Source: JASHPR01 sp963815375 (GTDB lineage Bacteria > Actinomycetota > Actinomycetes > Streptosporangiales > Streptosporangiaceae). Taken from it: 64,000 bases of DNA. How positions within the stretch are numbered: the stretch's first letter is position 1; each line of letters starts with the position of its first letter. Location: the NCBI GenBank assembly GCA_963815375.1, contig CAWFGX010000005.1, positions 558,001 to 622,000 on the forward strand, in the 5' to 3' direction. The translations under genes were made by a program, and so were the position numbers. Under the pieces are notes generated by a model. The model worked only from the letters and a program-made list of their open reading frames with translations, was not told the DNA's origin and ran no database searches. Below are positions 58,156-64,000 of this stretch, one piece after another.

Positions 58156-58159
58156 CCCG

Positions 58160-59263
58160 ATGGCGACGCCGCAGCTAGCGCCGCCAGCCGAGCGGCGGGT
58201 CCCTGGTACGCCAGGGGCCCGCCTGGGCCTGAGCGCCCGCCTGCGTGAGGCGATGGCCGGCTGGCTGTTCATCACGCCCGCGATCGCTGCGCTCATCGTG
58301 TTTCTCGTCGTCCCGATTGGCATGGCCGCCTGGGTCAGCATCAGCGACTGGAGCGGCATCGGCAGCCCGTTCTCTTCAGGCGTGAACTTCGTCGGCGCGG
58401 CGAACTACAAAGCCCTGCTGACCCAGTCCGGGCTGCCGCGGCAAGACCTCGGCCTGAGCATCCGCGACAACCTCTATTACGTCCTGCTCGTCGTCCCGGT
58501 GCAGACCGCGCTCGCCCTGCTGCTCGCGATCGTGGTGAGCCGCAAGGCGCTGCGCGGCCGCGGGTTCTTCCGTACCGCCTTCTATTTCCCGTCCGTCACC
58601 AGCTCGGTCGCCGTTTCCATGATCTTCCTGTTCCTGTTCGCTGACAGCGGCGTGATCAACGGGGCCCTCGGATACCTCGGGGTGCACGGACCGAACTGGT
58701 TCAGCGACAGCAGCGGCCTGCTGCAGATGATCGCGCACGGTCTGGGGATCAGGGCACCGGGTGCGCTGGCCAATCACGGGCTGCTCGGCGTGCCGTGGTC
58801 GCAGTGGCTCGCGGGCCCCAGCGTGGCCATGATGACGCTGATCATCCTGGCCATCTGGACCACGTCGGGAACGTTCATGCTGCTGTTCCTGCCCGCGCTC
58901 TACAACATCTCCGAGCAGGTCGAGGAGGCCGCGATCGTCGACGGCGCAAGCGCGTGGACCCGGCTCAGGCGGATCACGCTGCCGCTGATCCGGCCTGCCC
59001 TCTTCCTGGTACTGACGCTCGGGCTGATCGGGACCTGGCAGGTCTTCGACCAGGTGTTCCTGATCACCCAGGGCAACCCGGCCGAGACCACTCTGACCCC
59101 CGCTTACCTCGCCTACCAGGTGTCGTTCGGCAATCAGCAATGGGGTCAGGGAGCGGCGATCGCGTTCATCCTGTTCGGCATCATCGTGGTTTTCACGGTG
59201 GTGCAGCGGCTGGTGCTCCGCCAGCGCGGCTCGGCCACCCAGGGGCGGGGGTGGCGGTGGTGA
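58160..59263 (+). CDS. Sugar ABC permease (MalF-like)
   Basis: A 367-residue permease with about eight helices and the BPD motif EEAAIVDGASAWTRLRRITL (EAA loop). N-terminus LREAMAGWLFITPAIAALIV. It follows the solute-binding gene by 4 bp and overlaps the MalG-like gene by 4 bp. An inserted outer loop (PNWFSDSSGLLQMIAHGLGI) is longer than usual. Couples to an ATPase not encoded here, probably a shared MsiK-type protein. Confidence 0.92.
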   Translation: MATPQLAPPAERRVPGTPGARLGLSARLREAMAGWLFITPAIAALIVFLVVPIGMAAWVSISDWSGIGSPFSSGVNFVGAANYKALLTQSGLPRQDLGLSIRDNLYYVLLVVPVQTALALLLAIVVSRKALRGRGFFRTAFYFPSVTSSVAVSMIFLFLFADSGVINGALGYLGVHGPNWFSDSSGLLQMIAHGLGIRAPGALANHGLLGVPWSQWLAGPSVAMMTLIILAIWTTSGTFMLLFLPALYNISEQVEEAAIVDGASAWTRLRRITLPLIRPALFLVLTLGLIGTWQVFDQVFLITQGNPAETTLTPAYLAYQVSFGNQQWGQGAAIAFILFGIIVVFTVVQRLVLRQRGSATQGRGWRW

Positions 59264-60114
59264 TTCCCGGAACGGGGCGCATGGCGGGCCGCCGGAATCC
59301 GTGGCTGCGAGCTGGCCTGTATCTCACCCTTCTCGTCTTCGCGTTCCTGTACATCTACCCGTTCCTGCTGGAACTCGGCACGGCGTTCAAGACCGAGACC
59401 GGCGCGGTAAGCGATCCGGTGAACCCGATACCGCACAACTGGGTTGTCTCGGCCTTCAGCCAGCTCGACCAGCAGGGCTTCCCGCACTGGTTCATGAACT
59501 CGGTCATCGTCGCCGTGTTCGTCACCGCCGGGCGGATCCTGTTTGATTCGATGGCCGGATACGCCCTGGCCCGGCTCCGGTTCCGCGGCCGCGGCGGTGT
59601 GTTCGCCGCCGTCATCGCGGTCATGGCAGTACCCGGCGTCGTCCTGCTCATCCCGAAGTTCCTGGTCATCCGCACGCTGGGGATCTACGACACCTACCCG
59701 GGCCTGATCATGCCGCTGCTGGCCGACGCGACCGGCATCTTCATCATGAAGCAGTTCTTCGAGTCAATACCGGCCAGCATCGAGGAAGCGGCGCACATCG
59801 ACGGCGCCGGGGTATTCCGCACGTTCTGGTCTGTCGTGCTGCCAATGGCCCGCCCGGCGCTCATCGCGCTGACCATCCTCTCGTTCCAGGCATCCTGGAA
59901 CGATTTCTCCACCATTCTCATCTCGCACGAGAGCCCGTCGCTCGACACGCTGACAACAGGAGTAGGCCGCCTGGTCAGCGGTCAGCTCGGTGCCGCCACC
60001 CAGTACCCGCTCAAGCTCGCAGCCGCGCTGGCCATGACCGTCCCGGTAGCCATCATTTTCTTCGTGTTCCAGAAGTACATCCTGCGCACCGGCGAAGGCG
60101 CCGTGAAGGAATAG
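59260..60114 (+). CDS. Sugar ABC permease (MalG-like)
   Basis: A 284-residue permease with six helices (LYLTLLVFAFLYIYPFLLEL; VFAAVIAVMAVPGVVLLIPK) and the EAA loop IEEAAHIDGAGVFRTFWSVV. GTG start at 59260 overlaps the MalF stop by 4 bp (GTGA); ATG 59281 is a possible alternative. Last gene of the importer operon. No ATPase gene is nearby, as is usual for actinomycete sugar importers using a shared ATPase. Confidence 0.92.
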   Translation: MIPGTGRMAGRRNPWLRAGLYLTLLVFAFLYIYPFLLELGTAFKTETGAVSDPVNPIPHNWVVSAFSQLDQQGFPHWFMNSVIVAVFVTAGRILFDSMAGYALARLRFRGRGGVFAAVIAVMAVPGVVLLIPKFLVIRTLGIYDTYPGLIMPLLADATGIFIMKQFFESIPASIEEAAHIDGAGVFRTFWSVVLPMARPALIALTILSFQASWNDFSTILISHESPSLDTLTTGVGRLVSGQLGAATQYPLKLAAALAMTVPVAIIFFVFQKYILRTGEGAVKE

Positions 60115-60551
60115 CGCCCCTACGGCAAGGCTTGGCGTACTCCAGGCGCTGACGGCGGGCTCAGCCGCCTCCGCCTCCCGCGCCAGACGCCTCCCGCGCC
60201 CAACAGTGTCGTGGGCCCCGCGCTGTTTCTCTTACAACAGAGCGGGCACCACCACCGTCCTCCCAGTGCCCCGCAACCACAGCTAGGGGCCCGCGCGGTG
60301 CCTGCCAGCACGGGCGCAACCACGGCTAGGGGCCCGCGCGGTGCCTGCCAGCACGGGCGCAACCACGGCTAGGGGCCCGCGCGGTGCCTGCCAGCACGGG
60401 CGCAATCACAGCTAGGGGCCCGCGCTGGGCCTGCCACCACGGGGCGGCCGCGTGGCTACCCCACCAAGGGCCCCGCGCTGGGCCTGGCGGCGCCCGGCAA
60501 GGTCCAGCAAGACCAGGCCGGCGCGCCTGATGAAGGCGTACCGGGAGCGAG
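60115..60551. other. Non-coding gap holding a 43-bp tandem repeat
   Basis: No supported gene. From 60271 to 60436 it is filled by the 43-bp repeat described separately; the rest is GC-rich spacer after malG. No terminator hairpin stands out apart from the stems possible inside each repeat unit. Confidence 0.55.
60271..60436. repeat. 43-bp tandem repeat, three to four copies
   Basis: Units start at 60285, 60328, 60371 and 60414 (period exactly 43), with partial units at both ends (from 60271). The core AGGGGCCCGCGCGGTGCCTG is nearly invariant until the last copy. Each unit could form a small hairpin (GTGC-CTGCCA-GCAC). Its period equals that of the unrelated repeat at 27529-27658. Confidence 0.8.
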
Positions 60552-61817
60552 CTAGCGTTGCTGCCCGGTCCCGGGCCGGTGCCCGGCGGGCAGGCGAGTC
60601 CAGGCGCTGATGAAGCCGGGCGGGAACGCCTCCAGCGGGACTGGGTACGGCCATGCCCCATCCCGCCAGGCGTACCAGGCGTTGCCAGGCAGTGCCCCGC
60701 CTCTGCAGGCATCCGCGATGGCCCCGGCGTGCAACTGGATCTGGCGGAGGGCCAGGTGGGCCGCGCCGTCTTCGCTGCTCCAGTCGACTTGCCAGCCGTC
60801 AGCCGCTCCGCCGTCGGCGCCATCCAGTGCCGCGCCGTCGGCGGCCAGACGGTCCAGCCAGGCCAGCCACTCGGCAGCCGCCTGGCCGCCATCGGGCAGC
60901 GAGCGCAGGAACTGGTACCACGCCGCGGGGAACCACCAGGGGGGCTGCCGTTCGAGGCCGCGCAGGTCAGCGTAACGGGTCGTGGGCGACGGGGCCTGCC
61001 AGAATGGCGCGGCCACTGCGCCGATGAGGATGTCGGGACCATTCAGCGGCGCACCTCGGCTTGCCATGCCCGTCCGCATCCGCGACCACACCGCCGCCGG
61101 GTCGGCAGGAAAGCCGGACTGGGATGCGGCGGCCAGCCGCCACCGGAGCACGCGCCCGTCCCGCCAGCCGCGCGCCTGCAGCGGGACATCCGCGGGCCCC
61201 TCGGCCCGTACCTGCTCGGACCAGCGCAGCACCGGCCCGTCTGGTGCCAGAACGAGATCCAGTTGCACATTCCTGACACCGGGCGGGGCCGGGAACGGCA
61301 CGCAGGGCACGAACTCGCCGGACGCGAGAACCCCGATGCCTCCCGCTGGCTGGGGATAGCAGAGGATGCCACCCTCGGCCACCAGGGGAGTGTCCGCAGG
61401 CAGCAGGTGCAGCCGCTCGTCTGGCGGGACAATGCGGGCGATGATCGTCTGGTGCTTCTCCGTGTAGACAGTGACGAGCGCCCCGCCGGACAGCTCCATC
61501 CAGTGGACGTCGCAGCCGAAGTACGGGTTGTAGGTCGCGATGGGGACGCGCAGCGGTGAGACTCCACGCCCGGCCAGGCTGATCGTGATCTCCACCGGCA
61601 GGTAGCCCGCCATGAGCTCGCCGGTGACCTCCTCCACCCAGGCCGTCATCCCGCGCTCGGGGTCAGTGATCCCGGCGAGCACCTGGTTGCCTCGGCCCCG
61701 GGCTACCGAGTGCCCGGTTGACAGCACGAACATCTCTTCACGCGGTGGTGGCGACACCAGGTAAGGACCATCGCGCCCCAGCGCCGCCCCTATTGCCGCC
61801 AGCAGATCGCCGGTCAC
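60552..61817 (-). CDS. Hypothetical protein with a start codon inside a hairpin
   Basis: A 421-residue protein of no recognised family, with long beta-rich stretches (VTGELMAGYLPVEITISLAG; VHWMELSGGALVTVYTEKHQ) and Trp/Pro-rich C-terminal half (PPWWFPAAWYQFLRSLPDGG; NAWYAWRDGAWPYPVPLEAF). No signal peptide or membrane helix. The GTG at 61817 lies in the 3' arm of an 18-bp perfect inverted repeat (61804-61849), so the start may be masked; a downstream start at MFVLSTGHSVARG (residue 29) is also possible. Confidence 0.65.
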   Translation of the reverse strand: MTGDLLAAIGAALGRDGPYLVSPPPREEMFVLSTGHSVARGRGNQVLAGITDPERGMTAWVEEVTGELMAGYLPVEITISLAGRGVSPLRVPIATYNPYFGCDVHWMELSGGALVTVYTEKHQTIIARIVPPDERLHLLPADTPLVAEGGILCYPQPAGGIGVLASGEFVPCVPFPAPPGVRNVQLDLVLAPDGPVLRWSEQVRAEGPADVPLQARGWRDGRVLRWRLAAASQSGFPADPAAVWSRMRTGMASRGAPLNGPDILIGAVAAPFWQAPSPTTRYADLRGLERQPPWWFPAAWYQFLRSLPDGGQAAAEWLAWLDRLAADGAALDGADGGAADGWQVDWSSEDGAAHLALRQIQLHAGAIADACRGGALPGNAWYAWRDGAWPYPVPLEAFPPGFISAWTRLPAGHRPGTGQQR

Positions 61818-61849
61818 CGGGTCATTTTAGGCCCGGTGACCGGCGATCT
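61804..61849 (-). promoter_or_regulatory. Perfect 18-bp inverted repeat over a start codon
   Basis: AGATCGCCGGTCACCGGG (61804-61821) pairs perfectly with CCCGGTGACCGGCGATCT (61832-61849) across a 10-nt loop. In the minus-strand transcript the GTG start (61815-61817) is in the second arm, so the hairpin could block ribosomes or act as a terminator for the gene ending at 61924. Confidence 0.6.
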
Positions 61850-61923
61850 CAGGCCGTTCATGATCGCGTTGCGGTAGGTCTGGCTCGCGGGTGACATCGT
61901 TTTGAAATCTCATCGGCCTTTGC

Positions 61924-63218
61924 TCACAACAAGGGCTCGTGAGCCAGCGCCGGATGGGTCTCATGCATGAAAACCCAGGTGAGGAGCCCGGACACGGCGG
62001 TGAGGACGGCTGCGACCGCGATGGCGGCGCCGAGGCCAGCGAGGGAGGCAGTTATCCCGCCGATCAGGGCGCCAATGGCATACCCGCTGTCACGCCAGAA
62101 GCGGTAGATGCCCAGAGCGGCTGCCCGCGAGTGGGGGTGGATGGCGTCGCTGGTCGCGGCCAGCAGCGTGGGGTAGACCAGCGAGGTGCCTGCGCCCAGG
62201 AGGAACGCGCCGGCCAGGCCAGCAGCCAGCGCGTGGGAGATTCCTGCAGTGATGATCGCGAGACCGGCGGCCTGAATGAGCATCCCGGACACGATCGGGA
62301 GCTTGCGGCCCGCCCGGTCGGCGAGATGGCCGGTGCCAATCATCCCCGCCGCCCACATGAACGGGTACAGGGCCTTGATGTACCCGACGCCGGTGACTGA
62401 GACGCCGTGGTCGACCAGCAGGACCGGCAGCACGACCCAGACGAGGCCGTCGTTGAGGTTGCTGACCAGACCGGCCTGGCTTACCGCGGCCAGGGTGCGG
62501 TCGGTCCACGAGACGCGCAGGGCGATTTCACGGAACGGGGGCAGGGGCCGGCCTGGTACGGATGCTGCCTGGCCTCGGCGCTGGCCCAGGACGCGGTGTC
62601 GCGGACCGCGAGCCAGGACAGGGCGAGGCCGGCGAGGGCGTAGCCCGCACCCAGGAGTTCCGGGGCCGGGCGGAACCCGAACCAGGTCGCCAGGTAGCCG
62701 GTGGCCAGCGCGGTGACGGCGACTCCGAGATAGCCGGCGGTCTCGTTGATGCCGAGCGCGAAGCCGCGGCGGCCTGGGCCGATGAGGTCGATCTTCATGT
62801 TGACCGTCATCGACCAGGTCAGTCCCTGATTGATGCCCAGCAGGACGTTCGCGGCGATCACCCAGTCCCAGCTTGGGCCGTAGGCGAGCATGAACGGCAC
62901 GGGCAGGCCGGTGATCCAGCCTGCCACCAGGATGGACTTGCGCGCATGGCGCCGGGTGACCGCGCCGCAAACGGCGTTGGTGACTGCTTTGGTGAGTCCG
63001 AAGACCACGACGAACGCCGCGATGGCGATCTCGCCAAGATGAAACTGCTCGGAGCCGACGAGCGGGGAGACCGTGCGTTCCAGGCCGACCATGCCGCCGA
63101 CGAAGAAGTTCACGACCGCGAGAAGGATGAACTGGCCCAGGTTGGGGCTCAGTCCCAGCTGCACGCCAGCCTCGCCACTGGCGCCTGCGGGCCGGCGCGT
63201 GCTGCCGGTCCGTGTCAT
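61924..63218 (-). pseudogene. MFS transporter with a frameshift
   Basis: The protein is complete only if two frames are joined: an N-terminal half from ATG 63218 (LLAVVNFFVGGMVGLERTVS; LVAGWITGLPVPFMLAYGPS; NQGLTWSMTVNMKIDLIGPG) up to LAVRDTASWASAEARQ, and a C-terminal half beginning LPPFREIALRVSWTDRTLAA and ending at 61924. The joint is at 62537-62547, in G/C homopolymers (CCCC/CCCCC on the coding strand), and is consistent with loss of one base. Coupled to the rhodanese gene by ATGA. Either a pseudogene or a sequencing error. Confidence 0.8.
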
Positions 63219-64000
63219 GTTAAGTGCTGCAGTGGCCGTCCGGTGGCCTCTGCCCAGTCCTGCGCTCCGCCGGCCAGGACGGCCAGGCCGCGGCTCCCGG
63301 CCGCCTGCAGCAGGCTGGCGGCTGTCATCGCCCGCAGGCCATGCCCGCACATCACCACCGCGCCGTAGGGCGCTGCGTCCTCGTGGCCGTGCAGTTCACC
63401 GAGCTCGATGTGCACTGCCCCGGGGACATGACCCGAGGCAAACTCAGGGTCCTGACGCACGTCCACCACCGCTCGGCGCTCGATGCCGGCGGCGCTGATC
63501 AGTTCGGTCTTCTCCGCTGGCCCGCCGTCGGCCTGCCAGGCAGTCATCCCCCCGTCGAGCTGGCCCGCCAGGTGCTCATAGCCGATCTTGGCTGCCTGCC
63601 AGGCGACCTCGGCCGGGTCCTGGCCGGCGGCAAGGATGAAGGCGAGCGGCTGGTCCGCGGGCAGCAGCCAGCCCAGCCAGGTCGCGAACTGATCGCGCAG
63701 CGGGATCGATACCGCGCCGGGGATGTGCCCGGCGGCGAAGTCCTCGATCGGGCGGACGTCGATCACGCAGCCGTCGCCGGCTAGCAACGTACGGACGTCG
63801 GCCGGGGTGAGGACGGCAAGGCTGGGTGCGCCGGTGATGACCGCGGGACCGAGGCGGTTGACCTCGGCCAGGCGGCTGAAGTAGGCGGGGTAGGAACCCA
63901 GGCTGGCCAGCAGCTGCCGGGCGAAAGTGTCCTCGTCAGGCGCTGACAGCAGATCGTTGCGTGCTTTCTCGGCGCCGATGGTCGTGACCCGGGCAGCGCC
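63215..64000 (-). CDS. Rhodanese-containing protein, probably the C-terminal part of an MBL-fold persulfide dioxygenase-like enzyme (partial)
   Basis: The frame is open to the window edge, with 261 residues visible. Two rhodanese domains are present: the first around LTPADVRTLLAGDGCVIDVR and PIEDFAAGHIPGAVSIPLRD; the second around IERRAVVDVRQDPEFASGHV and PGAVHIELGELHGHEDAAPY, with the loop AVVMCGHGLRAMTAASLL containing a Cys. The N-terminal residues (TTIGAEKARNDLLSAPDEDT; ARQLLASLGSYPAYFSRLAE) match the tail of MBL-fold/rhodanese fusions. The first rhodanese lacks an obvious active Cys. The MFS gene is coupled downstream. Confidence 0.78.
   Translation of the reverse strand, partial: GAARVTTIGAEKARNDLLSAPDEDTFARQLLASLGSYPAYFSRLAEVNRLGPAVITGAPSLAVLTPADVRTLLAGDGCVIDVRPIEDFAAGHIPGAVSIPLRDQFATWLGWLLPADQPLAFILAAGQDPAEVAWQAAKIGYEHLAGQLDGGMTAWQADGGPAEKTELISAAGIERRAVVDVRQDPEFASGHVPGAVHIELGELHGHEDAAPYGAVVMCGHGLRAMTAASLLQAAGSRGLAVLAGGAQDWAEATGRPLQHLT

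Overview
The window looks like chromosomal DNA of a high-GC Gram-positive actinomycete. GC is high throughout, GTG starts are common, genes overlap by 4 bp (ATGA/GTGA), and several families are typical of Actinobacteria: XRE/DUF5753 regulators paired with DUF397 proteins, a CU044_5270-type protein behind an ECF sigma factor, DHA2 drug exporters and LacI-controlled sugar ABC operons. I cannot fix the genus from the sequence. No rRNA, tRNA or CRISPR array was seen.

Layout. 0-17 kb is mostly short housekeeping or accessory genes: methyltransferase, AraC regulator, secreted proteins, DMT transporter, MOSC protein, an unusual ROK-DksA fusion, SDR, MBL hydrolase, a TetR/GNAT operon with a clear palindromic operator, a BNR-repeat lipoprotein and a membrane glycosyltransferase. 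15.8-18 kb holds a two-component locus in which the response regulator next to the kinase is reduced to its last ~45 residues, while a complete paralogous regulator lies divergently. 18-23 kb is a rearranged island: transposase and integrase fragments, an IS110 remnant, an ECF sigma factor with its CU044_5270 partner, and an inverted 196-bp duplication that has put the start of the sigma gene in front of a secreted-protein gene. 23-36 kb has stress and small-molecule genes: DUF421, CspA, two methyltransferases, an amidohydrolase sharing a palindromic operator with a TetR-SRPBCC gene 0.9 kb away, a decayed nucleotidyltransferase, a MetE-like protein, a PhzF-ArsR-Rid-cupin operon, an XRE/DUF397 module and a TetR/SnoaL pair.

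36-46 kb carries an ABC-2 exporter operon whose promoter has the same GGTGTCAG repeats as the response-regulator promoter 19 kb away. It also has a SIMPL-domain protein, a DHA2 exporter followed by two tandem GT39-type membrane glycosyltransferases, and a marR-SDR pair. 47-50 kb is a xylan-degradation pair (Tat-exported GH10 xylanase and a CE7 acetylxylan esterase). 49.8-53.2 kb is an inositol-phosphatase/MFS/class III aminotransferase operon. 53.5-60 kb is a glucan-utilisation locus: glycogen-debranching-type enzyme, LacI regulator and a MalEFG-like ABC importer, with three identically spaced TTGA-N4-TCAA operators in the divergent promoter. 60-64 kb ends with a 43-bp tandem repeat, an unrecognised protein whose start codon sits in a perfect 18-bp hairpin, a frameshifted MFS gene and a rhodanese-containing protein running off the window.

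Several genes look as if one base is missing (near 29.85, 51.9 and 62.54 kb), so real decay and assembly error both need to be considered there.
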